Shown here: positions 52,215 through 60,906 of the stretch, one piece after another
Numbering within the stretch: position 1 is the first letter of the stretch
Layout: each line of letters starts with the position of its first letter
Assembly (NCBI GenBank): GCA_036620675.1
Contig: JAZHEE010000016.1
Strand: one strand, 5' to 3'
DNA from: Jejubacter sp036620675
GTDB taxonomy: Bacteria; Pseudomonadota; Gammaproteobacteria; Enterobacterales; Enterobacteriaceae
Length of the DNA stretch: 64,000 bases
The notes under the pieces: generated by a model
What the model was told of the DNA's origin: nothing
What the model saw: only the letters and a program-made list of their open reading frames with translations
The model's database searches: none
Translations under genes and position numbers: made by a program

Positions 52215-52730
52215 TTAAAAATCGAGCAGCTTCTCTTCGAGTTGTTCTGTTGTGCTCCGCAGTTTATCGAGAAAACGCAGCTTGCGCACGGTGTCAGCCG
52301 CCCGATCCCAGTCTTCGCTATCCAGCTCGCTGATCATCTGCTCGCTGCGCGTTTTAATCGTTGCATTCAGGCGAGCGATAAACGCCTCAAGCCGCGCTTC
52401 ATCGCGGCCCTGTTCTATATCGTCCAGCTCTTCGCGCAGTTCCAGCTGTTCCATCAGAAACGCCGTATCGCGCACCGTCTGCTGCTCATTCGCCAGATCA
52501 AAACCGTGCAGCGACAGCATATATTCAGCGCGGGATAGCGGGTGACGCAGGGTCTGCCAGGCCTGGTTGATGGTGGCCGACTGGGTCACGGCCTGGAGCT
52601 GTTCGGCTTCAGAGCGGCTGGCGTAGTTATCCGGGTGGAACTTGCGCTGCAGCTCCTGATAGCGGGCAGCCAGGCTGGCGTTGTCGAGCGCAAAGCACAC
52701 CGGCAGCCCAAAGAGGGTGAAGTAATCCAT
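52215..52730 (-). CDS. hscB: J-domain co-chaperone HscB
   Basis: DnaJ-type partner that delivers IscU to HscA. It is 171 residues, as in E. coli. The N-terminal J domain has the HPD motif in RKFHPDNYASR; the C-terminal three-helix part with LELREELDDIEQGRDEARLEAF binds IscU. It is 15 bases upstream of hscA. Confidence 0.97.
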   Translation of the reverse strand: MDYFTLFGLPVCFALDNASLAARYQELQRKFHPDNYASRSEAEQLQAVTQSATINQAWQTLRHPLSRAEYMLSLHGFDLANEQQTVRDTAFLMEQLELREELDDIEQGRDEARLEAFIARLNATIKTRSEQMISELDSEDWDRAADTVRKLRFLDKLRSTTEQLEEKLLDF

Positions 52731-52806
52731 ATCCGTTCCGGGTTAGCGAAGTAAAGCACTGCCCCACGCACCGGGAGGTGGCGGGGCAGTCAGAGGAGAG
52801 GCCGAA

Positions 52807-53130
52807 TCAGACGTTGAAGCTTTCGCCGCAACCGCACTCATCCTTCACATTGGGGTTGGTAAACTTAAAGCCTTCGTTCAATCCTTCCTTCACGAAGTCA
52901 AGCTGCGTGCCGTCCAGAAAGCTCAGGCTTTTACCGTCGATCACCACCTTCACGCCTTTGTCTTCAAACACCACGTCATCTTCGGTGGGGCTATCGACGA
53001 ACTCCAGCACGTAGGCCATGCCGGAACAGCCAGAAGTGCGCACGCCCAGGCGCAGCCCAAACCCTTTGCCGCGATTGGCAAGAAAAGTGTTTACGCGCGC
53101 GGCGGCGGTATCGCTAAGGGTAATCGACAT
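52807..53130 (-). CDS. iscA: A-type iron-sulfur carrier IscA
   Basis: Carries iron or 4Fe-4S clusters to target enzymes. It is 107 residues, as in E. coli. The three conserved cysteines are in RTSGCSGMAY (near 35) and ECGCGESF (near 99 and 101). Confidence 0.97.
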   Translation of the reverse strand: MSITLSDTAAARVNTFLANRGKGFGLRLGVRTSGCSGMAYVLEFVDSPTEDDVVFEDKGVKVVIDGKSLSFLDGTQLDFVKEGLNEGFKFTNPNVKDECGCGESFNV

Positions 53131-53149
53131 ATCACAACCTCAAAAAAAA

Positions 53150-53536
53150 TTATTCTGCTTCACGTTTGCTTTTATAGTCTGCGATGGCCGCTTTAATAGC
53201 GTCTTCCGCAAGGATTGAGCAGTGAATTTTCACCGGCGGCAGTTCCAGCTCGTCCGCGATATCGGTGTTTTTAATCGCCTGGGCTTCATCCAGGGTTTTC
53301 CCTTTGACCCATTCGGTCACCAGAGAGCTGGAAGCGATAGCGGAACCGCAGCCGTAAGTTTTAAAGCGGGCATCTTCGATCACGCCTTCGCCGTTAACTT
53401 TAATCTGCAGCTTCATAACGTCGCCGCAGGCCGGCGCGCCGACCATACCGCTGCCCACGTTCTGGTCGCTGTTGTCGAAGGACCCGACGTTGCGCGGGTT
53501 CTCGTAGTGATCAATGACTTTTTCGCTGTATGCCAT
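53150..53536 (-). CDS. iscU: Iron-sulfur scaffold IscU
   Basis: Assembly scaffold for 2Fe-2S and 4Fe-4S clusters. It is 128 residues, as in E. coli. The ligand cysteines are in GAPACGDVMKL, KTYGCGSAIASSS and VKIHCSILAEDA, and the HscA-binding LPPVK precedes the last Cys. It is 28 bases after iscS. Confidence 0.98.
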   Translation of the reverse strand: MAYSEKVIDHYENPRNVGSFDNSDQNVGSGMVGAPACGDVMKLQIKVNGEGVIEDARFKTYGCGSAIASSSLVTEWVKGKTLDEAQAIKNTDIADELELPPVKIHCSILAEDAIKAAIADYKSKREAE

Positions 53537-53564
53537 CTTAAATACTCCTTACGTCCGAAATCGA

Positions 53565-54779
53565 TTAATGCGCAGCCCACTCGATGCTGTCCAGATCAAC
53601 GCCCTGCTTAAACATTTCCCACAGCGGAGAAAGATCGCGCAGGCGACCGATGGATTTACGCACCAGGTCGATGGTGTAATCGATCTCTTCTTCGGTCGTG
53701 AAACGTCCCAGAGAGAAGCGAATGGAGCTGTGTGCCAGCTCGTCGTTCAGCCCCAGCGCGCGCAGCACATAGGAAGGCTCCAGGCTGGCGGACGTACAGG
53801 CGGAACCCGAAGAGACGGCCAGATCTTTCAGAGCCATAATCAGCGATTCGCCTTCAACATAGTTGAAGCTGACGTTCAGAATGTTCGGCGCGCCCTGTTC
53901 CAGGTCGCCGTTCAGGTAAACTTCTTCGATATCCTTCAGACCATCCCACAGGCGGGCGCGCAGGCCACGCAGACGGGCCATTTCGGTCTCCATCTCTTCT
54001 TTGGCGATGCGATAGGCTTCGCCCATGCCGACTATCTGGTGTACCGGAAGAGTACCGGAACGCATGCCGCGCTCGTGACCGCCACCGTGAATCTGCGCTT
54101 CGATGCGGATACGCGGTTTACGACGCACATACAGGCCGCCAATCCCTTTCGGGCCGTAGATTTTATGGCCGGAGAACGACATCAGATCTACTTTCAGCTG
54201 GCTCAGATCGACAGGCAGTTTGCCTACGCTCTGTGTGGCGTCAACGTGGAAGATAATACCGCGGGCGCGGCACATTTCGCCAATGGTCGCAATGTCCTGC
54301 ACCACGCCGATTTCATTGTTCACGTGCATGATGGAAACCAGGATGGTGTCGTCACGCATCGCCGCTTCCAGATCTTTCAGATCGATAATGCCGTTGCCCT
54401 TCGGCGCCAGGTAGGTCACTTCAAAACCTTCGCGCTCCAGCTGGCGACAGGTGTCCAGCACCGCTTTATGCTCGGTCTTGCTGGTAATGATGTGCTTGCC
54501 TTTTTTCTGATAGAAGTTGGCTGCACCTTTCAGCGCCAGGTTATCAGATTCGGTTGCGCCAGAGGTGAAGACGATTTCACGCGGGTCGGCGCCTATCAGA
54601 TCGGCTATCTGATTACGGGCGATATCGACCGCCTCTTCAGCCTGCCAGCCAAAACGGTGGGAGCGGGATGCCGGGTTACCGAAGGTTCCGTCCATCGTTA
54701 AGAATTGCATCATTTTTTCTGCGACGCGCGGATCCACCGGCGTAGTCGCAGAATAGTCGAGGTAAATCGGTAATTTCAT
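53565..54779 (-). CDS. iscS: Cysteine desulfurase IscS
   Basis: PLP enzyme that takes sulfur from cysteine for clusters, tRNA thiolation and cofactors. It is 404 residues, as in E. coli. The PLP lysine is in SFSGHKIYGPKG and the mobile catalytic Cys loop is SSGSACTSASLEPSYVL. It starts 113 bases after iscR. Confidence 0.98.
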   Translation of the reverse strand: MKLPIYLDYSATTPVDPRVAEKMMQFLTMDGTFGNPASRSHRFGWQAEEAVDIARNQIADLIGADPREIVFTSGATESDNLALKGAANFYQKKGKHIITSKTEHKAVLDTCRQLEREGFEVTYLAPKGNGIIDLKDLEAAMRDDTILVSIMHVNNEIGVVQDIATIGEMCRARGIIFHVDATQSVGKLPVDLSQLKVDLMSFSGHKIYGPKGIGGLYVRRKPRIRIEAQIHGGGHERGMRSGTLPVHQIVGMGEAYRIAKEEMETEMARLRGLRARLWDGLKDIEEVYLNGDLEQGAPNILNVSFNYVEGESLIMALKDLAVSSGSACTSASLEPSYVLRALGLNDELAHSSIRFSLGRFTTEEEIDYTIDLVRKSIGRLRDLSPLWEMFKQGVDLDSIEWAAH

Positions 54780-54892
54780 TGCTCTTAAGCTCCGTACATC
54801 ACTTCAATGCAAAGAACCAGGTCGGGCTGACGGGATGTACGGCCAGTCACTCGATGCGCCCCGCCCTGATTCTGAATATCGTTATTCTGGTA

Positions 54893-55381
54893 CTAAGCGC
54901 GCAGTTTCAGATCGATAGCATCCTGTGCGCGGCTGGTGCGATGAGATTCGTTATGCTGGCGATCGGAAACATCCAGCACTTCCTGGTTGTTAACCAGTTC
55001 ACCCAGCGTAATGTTGTTCAGGAAGCCGGTCAGGCGATCGCTCAGATCGCGCCACAGCGCGTGCGTCAGGCACTTATCGCCACCCTGACAGCCACCCTTG
55101 CCCTGGCAACGCGTCGCGTCGACGGATTCGTCAACGGCGCTGATCACTTCGCCCACCGCGATACTGCCGGCCTCTTTACCTAGCAGGTAACCGCCCCCCG
55201 GTCCACGCACGCTGGCCACCAGACCATTCTTACGCAGGCGGGAGAACAACTGCTCCAGGTATGAGAGCGAGATTCCCTGCCGCTCAGAAATGTCAGCCAA
55301 CGGTACCGGGCCCGCTTCGGAGTTGAGTGCAACGTCCAGCATTGCGGTCACGGCATAGCGCCCTTTTGATGTCAGTCTCAT
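54893..55381 (-). CDS. iscR: Iron-sulfur-sensing repressor IscR
   Basis: Rrf2-family regulator that represses the isc operon when it holds a 2Fe-2S cluster. It is 162 residues, as in E. coli. The winged helix has SKGRYAVTAMLDVAL... and ISLSYLEQLFSRLRKNGL; the cluster ligands are in ATRCQGKGGCQGGDKCLTH (Cys 92, 98, 104). It is the first gene of iscRSUA-hscBA-fdx-iscX. Confidence 0.98.
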   Translation of the reverse strand: MRLTSKGRYAVTAMLDVALNSEAGPVPLADISERQGISLSYLEQLFSRLRKNGLVASVRGPGGGYLLGKEAGSIAVGEVISAVDESVDATRCQGKGGCQGGDKCLTHALWRDLSDRLTGFLNNITLGELVNNQEVLDVSDRQHNESHRTSRAQDAIDLKLRA

Positions 55382-55429
55382 GTCTTACTTAACCTCAAAA
55401 ATGCCCCTCGACCCGGGGGATTACCATAG

Positions 55430-55490
55430 ATATAGTTTTTACATAGCGGCACAAGTCTGACATTCCTGAGTAATTTGGTCAACTATTTAC
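55430..55490 (-). promoter_or_regulatory. isc operon promoter with IscR sites
   Basis: The minus-strand sequence AATAGTTGACCAAATTACTC and the following GGAATGTCAGACTTG match the E. coli iscR promoter region that I recall, where two type 1 IscR sites overlap the promoter. It lies 50 to 110 bases before iscR. Confidence 0.6.
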
Positions 55491-55507
55491 CCGGGTAAAA
55501 CACTCAA

Positions 55508-56254
55508 CTATTTCTGATTTTGCGACTTCCCTTTATTCACCTCTTCCACCGAAGAGAGAATCCCGCGCAGGATGTTCAGCTCCTGGCTTTCCGGGCGGGC
55601 TCGGGTAAACAGCCGGCGCAGCTTATTCATCACCTGGCCCGGATGGCTGGCGCGAATAAAGCCGGTTCCCAGCAGTACCTGTTCCAGGTGACCGTAAAAA
55701 CGCTCCAGATCTTCCACCAGCGGATAAGGCGTTTCATCGTTCTGTTCCGGCGCAGCCTGCTCCGCTGCGGCCAGCGCCGCCATACGCACCTCGTAGGCAA
55801 TAACCTGCACCGCCATCGCGAGGTTCAGGGAGCTGTATTCCGGATTCGCGGGAATGGCCACATGGTAGTGGCACTTCTGCAGTTCATCGTTGGTCAGACC
55901 GACGCGCTCACGGCCAAAGACCAGCGCTACCGGCGCGTGCTGCGCCTCTTCAACGCTTTTCACCCCGCATTCGCGGGGATCGAGCATTGGCCACGGAAGC
56001 GTCCGGGAACGGGCGCTGGTGCCCACTACCAGGCTACAGCCGCTCAGGGCTTCGTCCAGGCTATCGACGATGTGCGCATCGCCAATCACATCGCTGGCGC
56101 CAGCCGCCAGCGCAATCGCCTGGGAATCCGGCTTCACCAGTGGGTTGACCAGCCAGAGACTGGTGAGCCCCATCGTTTTCATCGCGCGGGCGACCGAGCC
56201 CATATTGCCGGTGTGAGAGGTCTCCACCAGCACGATTCGAATATTCTGCAGCAT
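55508..56254 (-). CDS. trmJ: tRNA (cytidine/uridine-2'-O-)-methyltransferase TrmJ
   Basis: SPOUT-class methyltransferase for position 32 of several tRNAs. It is 248 residues (246 in E. coli). The N-terminus IRIVLVETSHTGNMGSVARAMKTMGL and the knot segments LVFGRERVGLTNDEL and IPANPEYSSLNLAMAVQ are diagnostic. It is divergent from suhB and directly upstream of iscR in the same direction. Confidence 0.97.
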   Translation of the reverse strand: MLQNIRIVLVETSHTGNMGSVARAMKTMGLTSLWLVNPLVKPDSQAIALAAGASDVIGDAHIVDSLDEALSGCSLVVGTSARSRTLPWPMLDPRECGVKSVEEAQHAPVALVFGRERVGLTNDELQKCHYHVAIPANPEYSSLNLAMAVQVIAYEVRMAALAAAEQAAPEQNDETPYPLVEDLERFYGHLEQVLLGTGFIRASHPGQVMNKLRRLFTRARPESQELNILRGILSSVEEVNKGKSQNQK

Positions 56255-56375
56255 ATGCCTCTGGACTATTTATCAGGTTTTGCGGCAGATCCTACCATAA
56301 AGCGAAGACATATTCCGAATCCTCTGCTATACTCCGGCCGTTTTCCCGTTCTTTAACATCCAGTGAGAGTAACCC

Positions 56376-57179
56376 ATGCATCCGATGCTCAACATCGCCG
56401 TGCGCGCAGCGCGCAAGGCCGGTAATTTTATTGCTAAAAGCTATGAAACGCCGGACGCGGTGGAAGCCAGCCAGAAAGGCAGCAACGATTTTGTCACCAA
56501 CGTCGACAAAGAAGCCGAACGCGTTATCATCGAGACTATCCGCAAGTCTTATCCCCAGCACTCCATCATTACTGAAGAAGCCGGTGAACTGGCGGGCAGC
56601 GACCAGGATGTACAGTGGGTTATCGATCCTCTGGATGGCACTACCAACTTCATTAAACGCCTGCCGCACTTTTCGGTCTCTATTGCCGTGCGCGTTAAGG
56701 GCCGTACCGAAGTGGCCGTGGTTTACGATCCGATGCGTAACGAACTGTTCAGCGCGGTTCGCGGTCAGGGCGCCCAACTAAATGGCTATCGCCTGCGCGG
56801 CAGCAACGCCCGCGATCTGGACGGTACTATTCTGGCTACCGGCTTCCCGTTCAAAGCCAAACAGCACGCCACCGCCTATATCAACATGGTTTCCAGCCTG
56901 TTTACCCAGTGCGCCGACTTCCGCCGTACCGGCTCCGCCGCGCTGGATCTGAGCTATGTCGCCGCCGGCCGCGTCGACGGTTTCTTTGAGATTGGCCTGA
57001 AGCCCTGGGACTTCGCTGCCGGTGAATTACTGGTACGAGAAGCAGGGGGGCTGGTATGCGATTTCGTCGGTGGTCATAACTACCTGACCAGCGGCAACAT
57101 CGTGGCCGGTAACCCGCGAGTCGTGAAATCCCTGCTCGCCTGCGTACGCGACGAACTGAGCGAAGCGCTTAAGCGCTGA
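56376..57179 (+). CDS. suhB: Inositol-1-monophosphatase / ribosomal antitermination factor SuhB
   Basis: Housekeeping SuhB, 267 residues as in E. coli. It has the Mg-dependent phosphatase motifs ITEEAGE, WVIDPLDGTTNFI and KPWDFAAGEL. In E. coli its main role is with NusA/B/E in rRNA transcription antitermination. It is a paralogue of the phytase-cluster enzyme at 24.3 kb. Confidence 0.97.
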   Translation: MHPMLNIAVRAARKAGNFIAKSYETPDAVEASQKGSNDFVTNVDKEAERVIIETIRKSYPQHSIITEEAGELAGSDQDVQWVIDPLDGTTNFIKRLPHFSVSIAVRVKGRTEVAVVYDPMRNELFSAVRGQGAQLNGYRLRGSNARDLDGTILATGFPFKAKQHATAYINMVSSLFTQCADFRRTGSAALDLSYVAAGRVDGFFEIGLKPWDFAAGELLVREAGGLVCDFVGGHNYLTSGNIVAGNPRVVKSLLACVRDELSEALKR

Positions 57180-57186
57180 TGCCCGT

Positions 57187-57215
57187 GCTCCGCCCCGGTT
57201 CAGAAGGGGCGGAGC
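57187..57215 (+). terminator. Hairpin after suhB
   Basis: Perfect 10-base stem GCTCCGCCCC / GGGGCGGAGC with a 9-base loop, seven bases after the suhB stop. No T run follows, so the efficiency is uncertain. The rest of the gap up to csiE holds nothing I recognise; yfhR of E. coli is absent. Confidence 0.6.
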
Positions 57216-57437
57216 CCTCACCCCACCGGCTGAGTCACCGCCAGCCACATCACCATTCCCGCCGCCGGTATGGCCTCCCCGCGTACAGCAACCTCCTGAT
57301 TTAATAATATCCACCGTTCGTCAGCGAATAATACTGTGAGCCAGGCGAAACAACCTGTTGAAAAATGTCTGACAGACAAAACGGAGCATAAAACTTCGAC
57401 TATCCTTGGATCTGAACACGACTAACGGGAACACCGG

Positions 57438-58718
57438 ATGATGACAACGCTTCACCCGCCACCTTCTGTGCTTTCCGATCCGCAACGCCGCTGCCACCTG
57501 CTTTTGATGCTCTGTCTTCCGGGACAGACGGTGACGCCCCAGCTCATCGCACACCTCAACGGGGTGGATGAAGCCGTCGTTCACCAGGATATCGCCGACG
57601 CCCGCCATGAACTGCGGGAAAATTACCGGCTTAATATCCTGACTCAGCCCGACGGTAGCTACCGGATTGAAGGCACCGCACTGGATCGCCGGCTTTGCCT
57701 GCTCCACTGGCTGCGTCGGGGACTACGCCTGTGCCCGGATTTCGTCCGGCATCAGTTCGCCCCCTCCCTGAAACAGGAATTGCGTCAGCAGGGGATTTCG
57801 CGCGCACTCTATGACGATACTAACCTTCAGGCCCTGGTCAACCTCTGCTCGCGTCGTCTGAAACGCCAGTTCACCCCGGTCGACAGCCAGTTCCTGAACC
57901 TGTATCTGCAATTCTGCCTGACCCAGCATCAGCAGGGCCATATACCCCAGTTCAGCGACAGCCAGCGGCGCTGGGCCCAGACCCGCGCCGAAGCGCTGGC
58001 GGCGAAAGAGATTGTACGCCACTGGGACCGGCGCACACCGCACTCCCCCCATGAAAACGAACGCCTGTTCCTGGCGGTGCTGTTTATGCTGCTGCGCACT
58101 CCGGATCCGCGTAACGACAGCCAGCGCCAGGACCGGCGGCTTAAGCGCGCCATCGCCGATCTTATCGCCTGTTTTCGCGAGCTGTCCGGGCGCGATTTTA
58201 GCGACGAAAAAGGCTTGAGCACTCAGCTTTATATTCATCTGGCCCAGGCGCTGGATCGCTCGCTGTTCGATATCATGGTATCCAGCCCGGTGACCCGGGA
58301 TGTGGCGACGCTTTACCCAAAACTGATGCGCACCACCCGCGAAGCGCTAATTCCGTTCGAAAATCGCTACGGCGTGCGTTTTTCCGATGATGAGGCGGGG
58401 CTGGTGGCGGTCATTTTCGGCGCCTGGTTAATACAACCCAAAGATCTTCATGAACGACAGGTGTTGATCGTGACCGGCGAAAATCCGTCGCTGGAAGCGC
58501 AGATAGAGCAGCAGCTACGTGAACTAACGCTGCTGCCTATCGCCATCCGCCACCAGTCGTTAACCGATTTTCAGGAAACGGGAGTTCCCAAAGGGGTGGC
58601 GGTCATCATTACCCCTTACGCCACGCCACTGCCGCTGGTTTCGCCACCGCTTATCCACAGCGAAGGGCCACTGGGCGAGCGCCAGCAGCTGCATATTCGG
58701 GAAATACTGGAAGGCTAA
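57438..58718 (+). CDS. csiE: Stationary-phase-inducible PRD protein CsiE
   Basis: A 426-residue protein, as in E. coli, with two PTS-regulation (PRD) domains and antiterminator-like histidines (for example HLAQALDRSLFD and ENRYGVRFSDDEAGLVAVIFGAW). In E. coli it is RpoS- and cAMP-CRP-dependent. Its target is unknown. It overlaps the convergent hcaT by four bases. Confidence 0.93.
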   Translation: MMTTLHPPPSVLSDPQRRCHLLLMLCLPGQTVTPQLIAHLNGVDEAVVHQDIADARHELRENYRLNILTQPDGSYRIEGTALDRRLCLLHWLRRGLRLCPDFVRHQFAPSLKQELRQQGISRALYDDTNLQALVNLCSRRLKRQFTPVDSQFLNLYLQFCLTQHQQGHIPQFSDSQRRWAQTRAEALAAKEIVRHWDRRTPHSPHENERLFLAVLFMLLRTPDPRNDSQRQDRRLKRAIADLIACFRELSGRDFSDEKGLSTQLYIHLAQALDRSLFDIMVSSPVTRDVATLYPKLMRTTREALIPFENRYGVRFSDDEAGLVAVIFGAWLIQPKDLHERQVLIVTGENPSLEAQIEQQLRELTLLPIAIRHQSLTDFQETGVPKGVAVIITPYATPLPLVSPPLIHSEGPLGERQQLHIREILEG

Positions 58719-59854
58719 TCCCTTGCCGCCACGGAAGGCCGCAATATCAAAGCCGGCAGCGCCACCAGCGCCATCACCCAGAACAGCCCGGCCCCCAGAT
58801 GCTGATAGAGAAAACCGGAAACCATCGTCATCAGCGCGATGCTGCCCCCCAGCGCCACCGCCGAATAGAGCGCCTGCAGGCGAATCGCCTGAGCGCCGCG
58901 ATGCGCCGAAATATAGCGAATCGCCGCCAGATGGCAGACCGTAAAGGTGCCGCAGTGCAGAATCTGCATCACAATCATCCACGGCAGTTCGGTGGTCCAG
59001 CCCATCAGCCCCCAGCGCACCACGCCTGACAGCGCGGAAAGCAGTAGCAGATCCCGGGCGCTCCAGCGCCGGAACAACCGGTTACTGAAAGTGAAAACCA
59101 GAATTTCCGCCACCACGCCCAGCGACCAGAGGTAGCCCACCACGCTCGACGAGTAGCCCACACTCTGCCAGTACAGGGCGCTAAAGCCATAGTAGGCGGC
59201 ATGAGCCCCCTGCAGCAGCGTCACGCAGCCCAGAAAGCGCCAGTTTTCCTGTAACAGCCGACGCCAGGCCTGCCAGCCGGCATGCTCCGCACCGCGGGCG
59301 TCGCCTTCCGGCGCCACAGAAGGCCGCAGCAGCATCCCGCTCAGCATGGTGATAACCCCCAGCGTCAGCACCATCAGGATCGCCTGGTGACCGTAGAGGC
59401 TGACCAGCTTGCCGGTCAGGGCCGAGCCAATCACAAAAGCCAGCGATCCCCATACCCGAACCCGGCCGTAATCCATAGTGATCTGACGCTGCCAGGTATT
59501 GGCCAGCGCATCGGTCAGCGGCACCAGCGGAGAGAAAAAGAAGTTAAAACCCACCATCACCAGCAACAGCCAGAGCGCGGCGTTACCCAACCAGAAGCCC
59601 ACCGTGAAGATCAGCGCCACCAGCGCCAGCAGACGCAGCGCCTGCACCAGCCTTCCAGGATCCCGCACCCGCGGCGCCAAAAGCAGGCTCCCCAGAAAAC
59701 GCGCCACCAGCCCGGCGCCAAGCAACAGACCAATGGTTTCCGGCGTCAGACCACTGCCCTTGAGCCAGACGCTCCAGAACGGCAGAAAGACACCGTAGCT
59801 AAAAAAGTAGGTAAAGTAACTGAGCGCCAGCCAGCGCGTTGATTGCACGACCAT
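58715..59854 (-). CDS. hcaT: Phenylpropionate-type MFS transporter HcaT
   Basis: A 379-residue major facilitator, the E. coli HcaT length. It keeps STRWLALSYFTYFFSYGVFLPFWSVWLKG, ETIGLLLGAGLVARFLGSLL, the DYGRVRVWGSLAFVIGSALTGKL segment and LLQGAHAAYYGFSALYWQ. The hca catabolic genes that follow in E. coli are not in the window, so the transporter may serve another substrate here. The start is ATG at complement 59852-59854. Confidence 0.92.
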   Translation of the reverse strand: MVVQSTRWLALSYFTYFFSYGVFLPFWSVWLKGSGLTPETIGLLLGAGLVARFLGSLLLAPRVRDPGRLVQALRLLALVALIFTVGFWLGNAALWLLLVMVGFNFFFSPLVPLTDALANTWQRQITMDYGRVRVWGSLAFVIGSALTGKLVSLYGHQAILMVLTLGVITMLSGMLLRPSVAPEGDARGAEHAGWQAWRRLLQENWRFLGCVTLLQGAHAAYYGFSALYWQSVGYSSSVVGYLWSLGVVAEILVFTFSNRLFRRWSARDLLLLSALSGVVRWGLMGWTTELPWMIVMQILHCGTFTVCHLAAIRYISAHRGAQAIRLQALYSAVALGGSIALMTMVSGFLYQHLGAGLFWVMALVALPALILRPSVAARD

Positions 59855-59915
59855 TATTCCCTCCCCTGCGAAGCCGATACTCTGGCAGAGGCTCCGCATT
59901 CAGGCAAGCGGGAAG

Positions 59916-60647
59916 TCAGTAATAGGTGGTGTGGTAGCGAATCTGCTGCTGCTCTTTCTTTTCGCCGCCGTCGGTCAGGGTGTTAACGGCGTAATCACAG
60001 ACCAGGGGGTTGGCCATTTTATCGTAGCGGCACTTTTTCAGCGCCTGGTAGAACGGCATGCCGTTACTCAACCCCTGAGTAATGAAGTCCCAGGGTTCGT
60101 CCAGCTTGCGTTTCGGCTCCGTGATTAGCAGTACATCGCTCTGCTCACTGTAGAACACAATACTTTTAGGCATGCCTTCCCGAGTATAGAAGTACTCCCG
60201 ATAAACCCAGGCGTCTTTAGCATCCTTCACCTTCACCAGAAAACCCTTGTCGTAAATATAGCGCTTGCGAGCCGGATCGCTGTTGGTGGTTTCCACAATC
60301 TGGCATTTGTCGTTAAGTACGATGGTATTGCGCTTGTCACGCACTGATACCAGGGTGTTGCTGTTATCAGCCCGCACCAGCTTCATTGACTCACCGCGGG
60401 TTCGGTCCTCCCGCTCATACTCCTTAAGGCACCCGCTGGAATCAAAAACGCCTTTCGCCACCATCAGCGGTTTATCGCTGCCGCCGTACAGCGCCTGCTC
60501 AAAGCTTTTTACGTTGCCGCGCAGCGCATCGAACTCCAGCTCATTAGACAAACTCGCCATCGCCGGGCGGAAAGGCTGCACCTGCGACTCTCCCCACGCG
60601 CTCCAGGCCGTCAACATGATGGCAAAACACAATAAACTCTTTTTCAT
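59916..60647 (-). CDS. YnfC/UPF0257-family exported protein
   Basis: A 243-residue protein with a Sec signal peptide (about 20 residues, ending SAWG). The mature sequence FRPAMASLSNELEFDALRGNVKSFEQALYG resembles E. coli lipoprotein YnfC (FTPEMASFSNEFDFDPLRGPVKDF), and the C-terminus CRYDKMANPLVCDYAV...TYY also fits. Unlike YnfC it lacks a lipobox Cys, so it is probably a soluble periplasmic protein. Function unknown. The start is ATG at complement 60645-60647. Confidence 0.75.
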   Translation of the reverse strand: MKKSLLCFAIMLTAWSAWGESQVQPFRPAMASLSNELEFDALRGNVKSFEQALYGGSDKPLMVAKGVFDSSGCLKEYEREDRTRGESMKLVRADNSNTLVSVRDKRNTIVLNDKCQIVETTNSDPARKRYIYDKGFLVKVKDAKDAWVYREYFYTREGMPKSIVFYSEQSDVLLITEPKRKLDEPWDFITQGLSNGMPFYQALKKCRYDKMANPLVCDYAVNTLTDGGEKKEQQQIRYHTTYY

Positions 60648-60906
60648 AAGGCTCCGGTTTCCTGCCCGGTGTAAGGAGGCAATTAAGGAACGGAATACGT
60701 TAAAGGATAGAAGAATTCTCCGGGCTGACACCTCCAGCCGTCTAAGCCCAAAGCGTACTATCCGATATCTTTCACTAACGGTACGCCACTGCCCCTGTTT
60801 TTACGCTGAATTTTCGCTGCCAGCTAATGATTTAAATATTTAACTCCATTTACATTAAATTAACATTGACGGGCAAACACAATAATTATCAGAGGATAAC
60901 AGTAAC

